A stretch of DNA of 64,000 nucleotides from Virgibacillus ndiopensis (GCF_900187325.1 NZ_FZMZ01000006.1:1178001-1242000), one strand, 5' to 3'; shown: positions 24,199 to 33,305, counted from the first letter of the stretch. The notes: generated by a model from the letters alone, not told the origin. Numbers and translations are program-made.

Positions 24199-24528
24199 TT
24201 GATCGGTGAAAAAATTAAACAAATACGCCAAGATAAGAAGATGTCGATGTCCGAACTTGCAGAAAAAGCTGGTGTAGCTAAGTCCTATTTAAGTTCCATT
24301 GAACGAAACCTTCAAACAAATCCATCGATACAGTTTATTGAAAAAATTGGAGCTGTGTTGGGTGTTTCTGTAAACGAATTGATTCGTGAAGATAGTATGA
24401 GGCAAGCAGAGGACCAGCTAGATGATGAGTGGTTAAAGATCGTTCAAGAAGCAATGGGATCTGGAGTATCTAAAGAGCAATTTAAAGAGTACCTTGAATT
24501 TAATAAGTGGAGAAATAAACAAGGATAA
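24199..24528 (+). CDS. sinR: SinR transcriptional repressor
   Basis: A 109-aa DNA-binding protein. The N-terminal HTH_3 domain (about 5-61) includes SELAEKAGVAKSYLSSIERN, essentially identical to B. subtilis SinR. The C-terminal LDDEWLKIVQEAMGSGVSKE with QFKEYLEFNKW is the SinI-interacting helical hook. SinR represses matrix genes and switches cells between motile and sessile life. TTG at 24199 is chosen as start (giving MIGEKIKQIR, as in B. subtilis), nine bases after AAGAAGG; the GTG at 24193 is too close. It follows sinI as in B. subtilis. Confidence 0.93.
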   Translation: MIGEKIKQIRQDKKMSMSELAEKAGVAKSYLSSIERNLQTNPSIQFIEKIGAVLGVSVNELIREDSMRQAEDQLDDEWLKIVQEAMGSGVSKEQFKEYLEFNKWRNKQG

Positions 24529-24542
24529 GTAGATAGAAACTT

Positions 24543-24576
24543 TAAACCGTGTAGCTATTGGGCTTGCGGTTTTTTT
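24543..24576 (+). terminator. terminator after sinR
   Basis: AAACCG pairs with CGGTTT around a partly structured loop (AGC/GCT) and is followed by seven T. Confidence 0.7.
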
Positions 24577-24688
24577 ATGTGGAAAAAGATTACTCTCGAC
24601 ACGTACTTATCAACTAATAGATAATATGCAGTGTTTGAAAAAGCAACATTCTTTTAGAAAAAAAGCCTTTTATTTTGTATAAATAATT

Positions 24689-24716
24689 TGTAACAAAATC
24701 GTGATTCCATCGTTTT
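24689..24716 (+). promoter_or_regulatory. ECF-type autoregulatory promoter
   Basis: TGTAAC, exactly 16 bp, CGTTTT. The B. subtilis ECF sigma factors (SigM, SigX, SigW) use TGAAAC-N16-CGT, so this looks like a self-controlled promoter of the sigma factor gene that starts 25 bp downstream. Confidence 0.6.
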
Positions 24717-24740
24717 AATAAAGAGGGAGGTGGGGGCTGA

Positions 24741-25268
24741 TTGAAAAAATATATATTTTCGGAGTTGTTTGAGCAATATCAGCAACCACTTTTTAGCTAT
24801 TTATTACAAATGAGTAGAAATAAGCAAGTGGCAGAAGAGCTCCTACAGGAAACGTTTTACCGTGCGATGATATCACTAAAGGTAAAAAATATTGTTCAAG
24901 CTAAAGCGTGGCTATTCAAAGTGGCACGTAATCTTTATATAGACTCAACCAGAAAATTAAAATCCGAACAAAGGATGATGGATCGAGTGCAAATGGAACT
25001 AACTACAGTTAGTAACATAGGAAACCCAGAGGCTGCTCTAGAACAAAAATCAAGACAGGAGCACATTGAGCAGATATTGGAAATGTTGCCAGAGCGGATG
25101 CAAACGATTATTTATTTACGAGAAATACAGGCATTTACATATAAGGAGTTAGCTGCGGCAATGGATCTAACTGAAAGTCAGGTTAAAGTAATATTACATC
25201 GGGCGAGGGCTAAATTTCGTTACTATGATCAGATACTTGAAGGAGGGAACAGAAATGAGGAAAGATAA
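24741..25268 (+). CDS. ECF-family RNA polymerase sigma factor
   Basis: A 175-aa sigma-70 family factor with only regions 2 and 4. Region 2 contains AEELLQETFYRAM and the aromatic/basic WLFKVARNLYIDSTRK; region 4 contains YLREIQAFTYKELAAAMDLT and ESQVKVILHRAR. It starts at TTG 24741, set by a GGGAGGTGGG ribosome site. It overlaps the downstream anti-sigma gene by 14 bp, the usual coupling for this pair. It resembles the SigM/SigY group but the exact orthologue is unclear. An ECF-type promoter just upstream suggests autoregulation. Confidence 0.9.
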   Translation: MKKYIFSELFEQYQQPLFSYLLQMSRNKQVAEELLQETFYRAMISLKVKNIVQAKAWLFKVARNLYIDSTRKLKSEQRMMDRVQMELTTVSNIGNPEAALEQKSRQEHIEQILEMLPERMQTIIYLREIQAFTYKELAAAMDLTESQVKVILHRARAKFRYYDQILEGGNRNEER

Positions 25269-26289
25269 TGTTATAGATGAATGGAACGAGGACGAGTTAG
25301 AGAGTTTTGACAAAAAGAAAGCAAAAAAATTAGTATGGCGAACGAGACTCTCGATTAGTTTTACCGTTATTAGAACAATTTGCATAATTGGTTTTCTCTA
25401 TCTTTTATACATCATTCCTGTTTCAGTATTTTATGATATGTCAGGTAAGCAGGCTGAATTTGATCGTCTTGTAACTACATTGGTAGAATCACGGATTCCT
25501 GGGGTATCAGTTGATAAAACGCTTTTGGGAAGGACTGCTGAAATAAATCCTCTCTTAACACAACATACAACGCTTACCTTATACCGAAATGTAGGTGAAT
25601 GGGATGTTGTTATCGGTGAGGTTGAAGCGAAAAAGCGTTTGTTTGGTAAAGTGAACTATTCAATACATTATGAAAAAGAATATTTACATGATAATAATTC
25701 CTATAATTTCGCAGTTGCACCGGACTTATTAGGGAAAAGTGTGTCTAACGATAATTCAAAAAATAGTCAAACGCTTTGGAAGCAACTAGAAAAGATTGAA
25801 GATGGTTATGTAGCACAGGTGCATTTTTCTACCAAAAAAGGAATGGATCCAGAAGAATTACTTTCTATATTAAGTAATTATGATCTTCGTGTTCTGCAAT
25901 TACCTGTCTATGCTGGGGAAATAAATGCAATTGATGTCGGATACGGGAGAGCGGGTCAATTTACGTTTGTTTCATCGTTATTGTTACGTCCGATGCAATC
26001 ATTTGATAAAGAAAATAGAATTTCTTCGTATAATAATTCTCTTAGAAGTGTTGATCTGCGAGAGTCAATTGATCAATTTTACAAGAATATCAAGTGGCTT
26101 GTGAAAAACGGTGCTTACCATGGAAAAGAGATTGATAAAAAACGATTAGCTTTTTTGCAGGAAAATGGTATGAAAGTATTTGGTGCAACAATTACTGGAC
26201 CGATACGTGAAATTGAAAAATTACAAAATGAGAAGTTATTTCATCAATATTATCTTGATGGTATTGAGGTTTGGAATTGGGATAATTAA
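25255..26289 (+). CDS. anti-sigma factor, Sigma_reg_N/Sigma_reg_C type
   Basis: A 344-aa single-pass membrane protein. A charged cytoplasmic N-terminus (NEDELESFDKKKAKKLVWRT, about 10-29) precedes one TM helix (about 33-54, ICIIGFLYLLYIIPVSVFY) and a large extracellular domain. This arrangement and the position directly after an ECF sigma gene match the sigma-factor-regulator family that holds the sigma at the membrane until a signal arrives. The ATG at 25255 follows GGAGGGAAC and lies inside the end of the sigma gene. The signal is unknown, probably envelope stress. Confidence 0.8.
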   Translation: MRKDNVIDEWNEDELESFDKKKAKKLVWRTRLSISFTVIRTICIIGFLYLLYIIPVSVFYDMSGKQAEFDRLVTTLVESRIPGVSVDKTLLGRTAEINPLLTQHTTLTLYRNVGEWDVVIGEVEAKKRLFGKVNYSIHYEKEYLHDNNSYNFAVAPDLLGKSVSNDNSKNSQTLWKQLEKIEDGYVAQVHFSTKKGMDPEELLSILSNYDLRVLQLPVYAGEINAIDVGYGRAGQFTFVSSLLLRPMQSFDKENRISSYNNSLRSVDLRESIDQFYKNIKWLVKNGAYHGKEIDKKRLAFLQENGMKVFGATITGPIREIEKLQNEKLFHQYYLDGIEVWNWDN

Positions 26290-26336
26290 CGATTGCTTTT
26301 TATACTTCTAACCTTTATGTTTAAATTGGTGATTTA

Positions 26337-26837
26337 ATGCGAAAATATATATACTGGGGTTTGCCAATTGTCTGGATGGGTGTCATTTTTTATTCGTCAG
26401 CTCAGCCATATGAAGATCAGGACATCAAACCCCTTTTATCGGATACGATAGATCTTTCATTCTTAATTCCTTTATTTGATTGGGTTTCATTTACCTATCA
26501 TCATTCTGAAGTAAGTGTTGATGCGTTAGGGATTGCTGGATTCATAGAATTCTTTGTTCGTAAAGGCGCGCATTTTACTGTATTTTTTATTTTAGCTTGT
26601 TTATTTATTATAGCGATTGTAAAATCAATAGAAATAAACTATAAACGAACCTTGTTTATCTCATTTTTGTTAACTGTTTCATATGCTGGAGTAGATGAAT
26701 TTCATCAAGGATTCACAGCAAATCGAACACCATATGTAGGAGACGTTTTGCTTGATGCTTTTGGAGCCGCAACTGCATGTTTACTGTTTTTTTGGTGGAT
26801 TATAAAATTTGGATATCGAACGACAAAAACTGAATAA
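26337..26837 (+). CDS. VanZ family membrane protein
   Basis: A 166-aa protein with about four membrane helices. The conserved pieces RKGAHFTVFF (about 75-84) and DEFHQGFTANRTPYVGDVLL (about 121-140) are the VanZ-like signature. VanZ of enterococci gives low-level teicoplanin resistance; chromosomal homologues have mostly unknown roles in the envelope. It starts 47 bp after the anti-sigma gene and may belong to the ECF regulon. The ribosome site is weak (TTGGTGA). Confidence 0.82.
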   Translation: MRKYIYWGLPIVWMGVIFYSSAQPYEDQDIKPLLSDTIDLSFLIPLFDWVSFTYHHSEVSVDALGIAGFIEFFVRKGAHFTVFFILACLFIIAIVKSIEINYKRTLFISFLLTVSYAGVDEFHQGFTANRTPYVGDVLLDAFGAATACLLFFWWIIKFGYRTTKTE

Positions 26838-26979
26838 AAGTAACGTATTCTATCAACAAGAATAAAATTATAGTAGAAAAATCTAGTAAATAACAAATTA
26901 CGACAACATTTACAAATAGTCTATGGTATGATTGTATTGGGTCTATGGAATTAGGTTAAATTAAAGGCGGTAATAAGAA

Positions 26980-27138
26980 ATGGGAGAGCAAGAACGTTAC
27001 AAAAAAATGTTAAAAAAAATGATTGATGAAACGGAGAATTTTAAAATTCAGTCATCTGAAGAACTAATTCAAGCATTGATTTATGAACTGAAAGAAAGTA
27101 GTTCATTAACTAGGAATATAAACGTACAATCAAAATAG
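26980..27138 (+). CDS. small hypothetical protein
   Basis: A 52-aa acidic/basic helical protein beginning MGEQERYKKMLKKMIDETEN with no membrane segment. An AAAGGCGG ribosome site precedes the ATG with good spacing and a strong terminator follows at once, so it is likely a real monocistronic gene. The sequence looks like a short two-helix protein. I do not recognise a family. Confidence 0.55.
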   Translation: MGEQERYKKMLKKMIDETENFKIQSSEELIQALIYELKESSSLTRNINVQSK

Positions 27139-27150
27139 TAATAAAAAATA

Positions 27151-27191
27151 AAAACTACATTTCCGCATTTTCGTTGGAAATGTAGTTTTTT
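27151..27191 (+). terminator. terminator after the small helical gene
   Basis: AAAACTACATTTCC pairs perfectly with GGAAATGTAGTTTT around GCATTTTCGTT, followed by TT. Confidence 0.85.
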
Positions 27192-27267
27192 GTGTTTGTA
27201 TCACTCATTTAAGGGTATAATTCCTGAGAGAATTAAGCACTTTAACAATAAGAAAGGAGTGTTTAAT

Positions 27268-29202
27268 GTGCTAGGTTATTTACAACGGCTAGGAAAGTCA
27301 TTGATGCTTCCAATCGCAATGCTTCCTGCAGCTGCCTTATTGGTTCGGCTTGGTGCGGAGGATGTATTTGATATCCCGTTTGTTTCTGATGCGGGAAATG
27401 GTATTTTAGGTCATTTAGGAATTATTTTTGCTATTGGAATTGCTATTGGATTTTCAAAGGATGGGAATGGTGCAGCTGCCTTATCAGGTGCTGTTGGATT
27501 TCTAGTTCTTGAAGGCGGATACAAGGCAATCAATGATGAGCTTGAACTAGGTGTATTTGCAGGTATAATTGCTGGTATTGCAGCAGGTCATTTGTATAAT
27601 AGATTTCATGATATCCAGCTACCTGAATTTTTGGCGTTCTTCGGCGGAAAAAGGTTTGTTCCAATTGTTACATCACTTGTTATGGTGGTGGCATCTGGAA
27701 TTATCGGTCTTTTTTGGGGACCAGTACAAGATGGAATAAATGCATTAGGTACTTGGTTTATCAATGCTGGAGCTGCTGGGGTAGGATCATATGGTTTCTT
27801 TAACCGATTGTTAATTCCAATTGGATTGCACCACGTTCTTAATACGTTAATTTGGTTTGATTTTGGAACCTTTGTCGATCAAGCTGGTGAAGTGTGGCAT
27901 GGGGAAATTAACCGTTTCTTAAATGGCGATCCAACTGCCGGATTCTTTATGGCAGGTTTCTTCCCAATAATGATGTTTGGCTTGCCTGGAGCTTGTTTGG
28001 CAATGTATATGACAGCGAAAAAGCATCGTAAAGCAGCAGTAGGTGGGTTTTTAGGTAGTATTGCATTTACATCATTTCTAACGGGGATTACTGAACCAAT
28101 TGAGTATTCATTTATGTTTTTGTCACCACTATTATATGTGGTACATGCTATTTTGTCAGGGCTATCAATGATGATAGCATTTTGGTTTGATATACGACAT
28201 GGATTTGGTTTTTCTGCAGGTTTTATTGATTACTTTATTAACTTTGGACTAGCACAACGACCTTGGCTCTTATTACTTCAAGGAATAGTATTTGGGGCCA
28301 TCTATTTTATGTTTTTTTATTTCCTCATTAAAAAACTTGATTTAAAAACACCAGGACGTGAGGATGAAGATGAGGAATACATTGAAGAAAATGAACAAAC
28401 TGGTTTACCTAAGCGTGGTAAAGGTACGAAGGATTATGATGGAAAAGCATACTATTATTTAACAGCTTTAGGTGGTCCAGATAATATTCAAACACTTGAT
28501 TATTGTGCAACACGGCTACGTCTGCAAATAAATAATATGGATAAAGTTGACGAAAAAGCGTTAAAACGTCAAGGTGCACATGGTGTAATGAGAGTAAATA
28601 AAAGAAACTTACAGGTTGTAGTAGGTACAACAGTTGAATTTCTTGCAACTGCAATGCGAAAAAGAATGGATCGAGACGATATGAAAGCGCCTGTTGACGA
28701 ACAAGGATCGAATGAATCATCTACCGAAAATGTAGCGAATAATTTATCTAGTGATGATTTCGTTATGCCTGTTAAAGGAGAAATCTTCAGTATCACGGAT
28801 GTTCCTGACCAAGTATTTTCTCAAAAGATGATGGGTGACGGTTTTGCTGTTGATCCAGAAGATGGCACATTTGTATCGCCAGTGGATGGAGAAATTTTAA
28901 ATGTCTTCCCAACGAAACATGCTGTTGGTATTCGTTCAGAGCAAGGGTATGAAATCTTAGTTCATATTGGTTTAGATACTGTAAAGCTTGAAGGACAAGG
29001 ATTTGATGTTTATGTAAAAGAAGGGGACAACGTAAAAAAAGGTGATACGCTTGTAAAAGTAGATTTACATTATATTAAAGAAAATGCAGATTCAACTATT
29101 TCACCAATTGTATTCACAAATTTAGGTGAAAACGAAGTAGTAAAAATAAAACAGAACGGTAGAGTGATGGCTGGAACTAAAAATATAATTGATATTGAGT
29201 AA
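27268..29202 (+). CDS. nagE: PTS N-acetylglucosamine-specific EIICBA
   Basis: A 644-aa membrane permease that imports and phosphorylates GlcNAc. It has all three domains in one chain: EIIC (about 1-365, starting LGYLQRLGKSLMLPIAMLPA), EIIB (about 395-475, phospho-Cys near 413 in TLDYCATRLRLQ) and a Crr-like EIIA (about 500-644, phospho-His near 566 in VHIGLDTVKLEGQGF). GTG at 27268 is the start, set by AAAGGAGT seven bases upstream; upstream in-frame sequence overlaps the terminator. The nagA and nagB genes downstream identify the sugar. B. subtilis NagP lacks the EIIA part, so this is the longer form. Confidence 0.9.
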   Translation: MLGYLQRLGKSLMLPIAMLPAAALLVRLGAEDVFDIPFVSDAGNGILGHLGIIFAIGIAIGFSKDGNGAAALSGAVGFLVLEGGYKAINDELELGVFAGIIAGIAAGHLYNRFHDIQLPEFLAFFGGKRFVPIVTSLVMVVASGIIGLFWGPVQDGINALGTWFINAGAAGVGSYGFFNRLLIPIGLHHVLNTLIWFDFGTFVDQAGEVWHGEINRFLNGDPTAGFFMAGFFPIMMFGLPGACLAMYMTAKKHRKAAVGGFLGSIAFTSFLTGITEPIEYSFMFLSPLLYVVHAILSGLSMMIAFWFDIRHGFGFSAGFIDYFINFGLAQRPWLLLLQGIVFGAIYFMFFYFLIKKLDLKTPGREDEDEEYIEENEQTGLPKRGKGTKDYDGKAYYYLTALGGPDNIQTLDYCATRLRLQINNMDKVDEKALKRQGAHGVMRVNKRNLQVVVGTTVEFLATAMRKRMDRDDMKAPVDEQGSNESSTENVANNLSSDDFVMPVKGEIFSITDVPDQVFSQKMMGDGFAVDPEDGTFVSPVDGEILNVFPTKHAVGIRSEQGYEILVHIGLDTVKLEGQGFDVYVKEGDNVKKGDTLVKVDLHYIKENADSTISPIVFTNLGENEVVKIKQNGRVMAGTKNIIDIE

Positions 29203-29322
29203 ACGAGTAGTGCTAGTGTTATTAGAATAGACACTAGCTCTTTCAGCTTTTAAACTTTCGAATGATATGCTACCTTTAATATGAAAACATTTGTTTGTAC
29301 ACATAGAAAGGAACGATGGGGC

Positions 29323-30516
29323 ATGGGTAAATCTACTTCACTATACATAAAAAATGTAAACATTTACACGGAAGAAAAAGTCATAGCAGGTGGAGCACTG
29401 CTTATTGAAAATGATCATATAAAAGCTATTTATAATGTAAATGAATTGCCATCACGTTTACTTGGGAACACGGAAATAATGGACGGGAAAAATAAAAACG
29501 TAATACCCGGTTTTATTGATGGTCATATTCATGGAGCAAATGGTGCCGATGTGATGGATGCAACTGAAGAGGCTATTGATACAATGGCTACTGCTTTGGC
29601 GAAAGAAGGTACAACAAGCTTTCTTGCAACTACGATTACCCAGTCACCAGAGAATATTGACAAGGCTTTGAAAAATATTGCTTCGTATAATAGTAAACCG
29701 GGACAAGCGGAAGTCTTAGGAGTTCACTTAGAAGGTCCGTTTATTGAAAAAAGCAAAAATGGTGCTCAACCGCTAGAATACATCATGGAGCCAAATATAG
29801 AACAGTTCAAAAGATGGCAAGTATTGTCAGGGGATAAAATTAGAACGATTACAATGGCACCTGAACACGATCAAGATGGGTCGTTTATACAATTTCTTTA
29901 TAAGTCAGGTATAAATGTTTCTGCTGGACATACATCTGCGGGATTTGTGGACATAAAGAAGGCAGTCTCCTATGGTGTAAGACAAGTGACGCATATTTGT
30001 AATGCCATGTCTGGAATTCATCATCGAGATATTGGAGTCGTTGGCGCAGCCTTTCAATTAGAACAATTACGAGCTGAATTAATTACAGACGGCATACATG
30101 TGACAACAGAAATGATGCAATTACTATACAATAATATCGGAAGCGAAAGATTACTATTAATAACTGATGCAATGCGGGCAAAATGTTTACAGGCAGGAAA
30201 TTATGAATTTGGTGGACAAAATGTATCAGTAACGAAAGATAGAGCAGTTTTAGATGATGGTACTTTAGCAGGAAGCATCTTAAAAATGTATCAAGGGGCA
30301 CAGAATATGCTAGGGTTAGCTGGTGTTACAATCAGGAGCATCATTGAGATGGCTTCAGTCAATCCTGCGAAACAGATTGGTGTATTTGATAAGAAGGGAA
30401 GTATAGCAGTTGGTAAGGATGCCGATATTTTATTGGTAGATAATGCATTGAATATTCACTATACAATTTGTCGCGGATCAATTTCATACAGGGGGGGACA
30501 AGTTGAATGGAGATAA
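29323..30516 (+). CDS. nagA: N-acetylglucosamine-6-phosphate deacetylase
   Basis: A 397-aa metal-dependent amidohydrolase converting GlcNAc-6-P to glucosamine-6-P. Metal and substrate motifs: GFIDGHIHGANGADVMDAT near 60, HLEGPFI near 130, GHTSA near 200, THICNAMSG near 220 and ITDAMRAK near 280 (catalytic Asp). The ATG at 29323 is chosen because an AAAGGA site lies ten bases before it; an upstream ATG at 29281 precedes that site. It ends 10 bp inside nagB, so the two are coupled. Confidence 0.93.
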   Translation: MGKSTSLYIKNVNIYTEEKVIAGGALLIENDHIKAIYNVNELPSRLLGNTEIMDGKNKNVIPGFIDGHIHGANGADVMDATEEAIDTMATALAKEGTTSFLATTITQSPENIDKALKNIASYNSKPGQAEVLGVHLEGPFIEKSKNGAQPLEYIMEPNIEQFKRWQVLSGDKIRTITMAPEHDQDGSFIQFLYKSGINVSAGHTSAGFVDIKKAVSYGVRQVTHICNAMSGIHHRDIGVVGAAFQLEQLRAELITDGIHVTTEMMQLLYNNIGSERLLLITDAMRAKCLQAGNYEFGGQNVSVTKDRAVLDDGTLAGSILKMYQGAQNMLGLAGVTIRSIIEMASVNPAKQIGVFDKKGSIAVGKDADILLVDNALNIHYTICRGSISYRGGQVEWR

Positions 30517-31232
30517 TTAAAGTAAAAGACTACCAGGAGATGAGCAATGAAGCTTGTTCATTAATAGTTGAAAACATTAAAGAAAAACCAAAATCAGTGC
30601 TAGGACTGGCAACAGGTTCAACACCTGAAGGGCTGTACCAGCAATTAATAAGAAAATATCAGCAAAAAGAAGTATCTTTTCAGCAAGCATTAACATTTAA
30701 CTTAGATGAATATGTTGGCATTACAATCGATGACCCTAATAGCTATTATTACTTTATGAACGAAAAACTGTTCAATCATATTGATATTCAAAAGAGTAAT
30801 ACGTACATTCCTAATGGTATGGTCGATAATTTGGACAAAGAATGTCATGATTATGAGCAGTTAATCCGACATGCAAAATATATTGATATTCAATTGTTGG
30901 GATTAGGATTGAATGGACATATTGGGTTTAATGAACCAGGGACTTCTTTTTCAAGTAGAACCCACATAGTTGATTTAGATGAATCCACACGAAAGGCAAA
31001 TGCACGTTTTTTTGATTCACTGAATGAAGTTCCAACAAAAGCAATTACAATGGGAATCGACACAATTATGGAGAGTAAAAAAATTGTGTTACTGGTTTCG
31101 GGTGAGAAAAAGGCAGATGCCGTTACAAGACTAGTTAATGGAGCCGTTTCGGAAGAATTTCCTGCATCAATTTTACAAAAACATAATAACGTCATTGTAA
31201 TTGCGGATGAAGCGGCTCTTAAGAAAATGTGA
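30507..31232 (+). CDS. nagB: glucosamine-6-phosphate deaminase
   Basis: A 241-aa cytoplasmic isomerase/deaminase that turns glucosamine-6-P into fructose-6-P and ammonia. The conserved segments LGLATGSTPEGLY (about 33-45), FNLDEYVG (catalytic Asp) and GLGLNGHIGFNEPGT (about 131-145) are clear. The start lies 10 bp inside nagA behind a GGGGGGAC ribosome site. The length is that of the Bacillus NagB group (about 242 aa), shorter than the E. coli enzyme. No NagR-type regulator gene is in the window. Confidence 0.93.
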   Translation: MEIIKVKDYQEMSNEACSLIVENIKEKPKSVLGLATGSTPEGLYQQLIRKYQQKEVSFQQALTFNLDEYVGITIDDPNSYYYFMNEKLFNHIDIQKSNTYIPNGMVDNLDKECHDYEQLIRHAKYIDIQLLGLGLNGHIGFNEPGTSFSSRTHIVDLDESTRKANARFFDSLNEVPTKAITMGIDTIMESKKIVLLVSGEKKADAVTRLVNGAVSEEFPASILQKHNNVIVIADEAALKKM

Positions 31233-31250
31233 AGAAATAGGATAAAAATA

Positions 31251-31289
31251 ATTCCACCAATGGAGGAGAATTGACTCTGTTGGTGGAAT
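31251..31289 (-). terminator. terminator of yvyE (also 3' hairpin of nagB)
   Basis: ATTCCACCAA and TTGGTGGAAT form a perfect 10-bp stem. The T-rich tail is only on the minus strand, so it terminates the yvyE transcript best. Confidence 0.6.
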
Positions 31290-31300
31290 ACATAAAGGAC

Positions 31301-31942
31301 TTAGTTTTTTTTAGTATCGATTTCAATGTATGTTACATCCTTGTTTAAAATTGTTGCTTGATTGCTTGTCAGGTCAACAATCCAATCATGAAAACTTTGT
31401 TCTTGACCATTTTGTACATAAACTAGTAATTCAACTTTTTCAAGATAATCAATTTTAGACAATATGTAATCCGAATTTCGTATTTCATTTTCAAGCTTTC
31501 CAAGCATTGTGTAGTCAACTGTAACAGATATACCTTGCATCAATTGTCTTTTTACAACACCGGTTGCCTCGATTGCCTGTGATGTTGCACTGCCATATGC
31601 ACGAATTAATCCACCTGCACCTAGTTTAACTCCACCAAAGTATCTAGTAACAACAACGGCCGTATCTTTTAATGCTTGTTTTTTTAAGACTTCTAATATT
31701 GGAACACCAGCAGTACCACTAGGTTCTCCATCGTCATTTGCCTTTTGGATTTGGTCGTGTTCGCCAATAATATATGCTGAACAATTGTGATTTGCATCAT
31801 GATGCTTCTTCTTGATTTCTTGAATAAAAGCTTGAGCAGCTTCTTCCGTTTCAACACGTCTAACATATCCGATAAATCGTGACTTTTGTATGATGAACTG
31901 ATTCGAACCGTCTTGTTTAATGGTATAATAATTTGATAACAT
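31301..31942 (-). CDS. yvyE: YigZ/IMPACT family protein YvyE
   Basis: A 213-aa cytoplasmic protein. The N-terminal UPF0029/Impact domain carries SRFIGYVRRVETEEAAQAFI, then KKKHHDANHNCSAYIIG, DDGEPSGTAGVPIL and TRYFGGVKLGAGGLIRAY; a C-terminal DUF1949-type domain follows. Homologues bind RNA or proline-like ligands but their role in Bacillus is unclear. It lies divergent to degS, exactly as yvyE does in B. subtilis. Confidence 0.9.
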   Translation of the reverse strand: MLSNYYTIKQDGSNQFIIQKSRFIGYVRRVETEEAAQAFIQEIKKKHHDANHNCSAYIIGEHDQIQKANDDGEPSGTAGVPILEVLKKQALKDTAVVVTRYFGGVKLGAGGLIRAYGSATSQAIEATGVVKRQLMQGISVTVDYTMLGKLENEIRNSDYILSKIDYLEKVELLVYVQNGQEQSFHDWIVDLTSNQATILNKDVTYIEIDTKKN

Positions 31943-32115
31943 GTTGCATTTAACCTCCTAAACTAACATTATAGTATATATACTTAATATAAAAGTCTAA
32001 CATGATTACGAATTTCCTACAGTTAAAGGATAAACTTTCCTATAAGTATGCTAAAAGACCCTATAAAAAAATACAACTATTACGAATGAATATAGCAATA
32101 GGTTGGTGAAAGACG

Positions 32116-33258
32116 ATGGCAGTAAAGACTTCCGAAAAAGCACTAGATAGTATTATTGATGAGATGATTGATGTTGTGGAACATAGTAAGGACGAGATTT
32201 TTAACATCAGTGAAGAAGCTAGAAAAGATTACGAGCGACTACTAAAAGAGCTGACGGAGACAAAAGAGAGCGTAATAAAGCATATTAATGACGGGGATCA
32301 GCTAGAACAGAAAGTAAGGTTTTCAAGACAACGACTATCAGAAGTTAGTAAATTTTTCGATCGCTATTCGGAAAATGAAATAAGAGAAGTGTATGAACGA
32401 ACACATAAAATGCAAACAGAATTAGCGATGCTCAGGCAAGAAGAAAAAGGTTTACGTGAAAAAAGGGATGAACTTGAAAGAAGATTAATCTCGTTAGATC
32501 AAACGATCGAGCGTGCTGAAGGGCTTGCCAGTAAAATATCTGTTATTCTCACCTATCTAAACGACGATTTTAGGCAAGTAAATGAAATGATTGAAGAAGC
32601 AAAAGAAAAACAGGAATTTGGTTTGAAAATTATTGAAGCACAAGAAGACGAACGTCGGAAAATTTCAAGAGAAATTCATGACGGTCCAGCACAAATGCTT
32701 GCTAATATTTTACTTCGATCAGAGCTTGTTGATCGAACCTTTCGAGAGGGAAGTATTGAAGATGCTGTCAAAGAAATTAAAAGTGTGCGCCGCATGATTC
32801 GTTCATCATTATATGAGGTTCGTCGGATAATCTATGATTTACGTCCGATGGCACTTGATGATTTAGGGTTAGTTCCAACCATAAAAAAATACTTAAGTAC
32901 GATTGAAGACTATAATAAAACGAAAATTGAGTTTGTATCAATGGGAAGTGAAAAGCGTTTAAATCAAAAGTATGAAATTGCCTTTTTCCGTTTAGTACAG
33001 GAATCTGTGCAAAATGCTATTAAACACGCTAGTGCTACATTAATTAATGTGAAATTAGAAATTGGAAAAAAACGTATTGTCATGACAATTAAGGATAATG
33101 GCAAAGGCTTTGATCCAGCGATGAAAAGAGATAAATCGTTTGGTTTAATGGGGATGAGGGAACGTGTCGAGATGTTAGAAGGTACATTAACAATTGATTC
33201 CATTATCGATGAAGGTACAACAATACTTATTAGCGTTCCTTACACTAGTGATGACTAA
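32116..33258 (+). CDS. degS: sensor histidine kinase DegS
   Basis: A 380-aa soluble histidine kinase. The N-terminal half is a long coiled-coil sensor (DegS domain). The H-box REIHDGPAQMLANILLRSE carries the phospho-His near residue 189, and the HATPase domain follows (NAIKHAS N-box near 300; DNGKGFDP near 335; GLMGMRERVEML). It phosphorylates DegU to control motility, exoenzymes and competence. A weak GGTTGGTGAAAG ribosome site precedes the ATG. degU follows 153 bp later. Confidence 0.95.
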   Translation: MAVKTSEKALDSIIDEMIDVVEHSKDEIFNISEEARKDYERLLKELTETKESVIKHINDGDQLEQKVRFSRQRLSEVSKFFDRYSENEIREVYERTHKMQTELAMLRQEEKGLREKRDELERRLISLDQTIERAEGLASKISVILTYLNDDFRQVNEMIEEAKEKQEFGLKIIEAQEDERRKISREIHDGPAQMLANILLRSELVDRTFREGSIEDAVKEIKSVRRMIRSSLYEVRRIIYDLRPMALDDLGLVPTIKKYLSTIEDYNKTKIEFVSMGSEKRLNQKYEIAFFRLVQESVQNAIKHASATLINVKLEIGKKRIVMTIKDNGKGFDPAMKRDKSFGLMGMRERVEMLEGTLTIDSIIDEGTTILISVPYTSDD

Positions 33259-33277
33259 AAGCCCATAATTATGAATA

Positions 33278-33305
33278 AATAAACACGACTAAAGTCTTGT
33301 TTATT
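33278..33305. promoter_or_regulatory. hairpin between degS and degU
   Basis: AATAAACA-C-GACT pairs with AGTC-T-TGTTTATT around AA. There is no T-run, so it may be an RNA stability or processing element in the degS-degU spacer, or mark a separate degU transcript. Confidence 0.4.
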
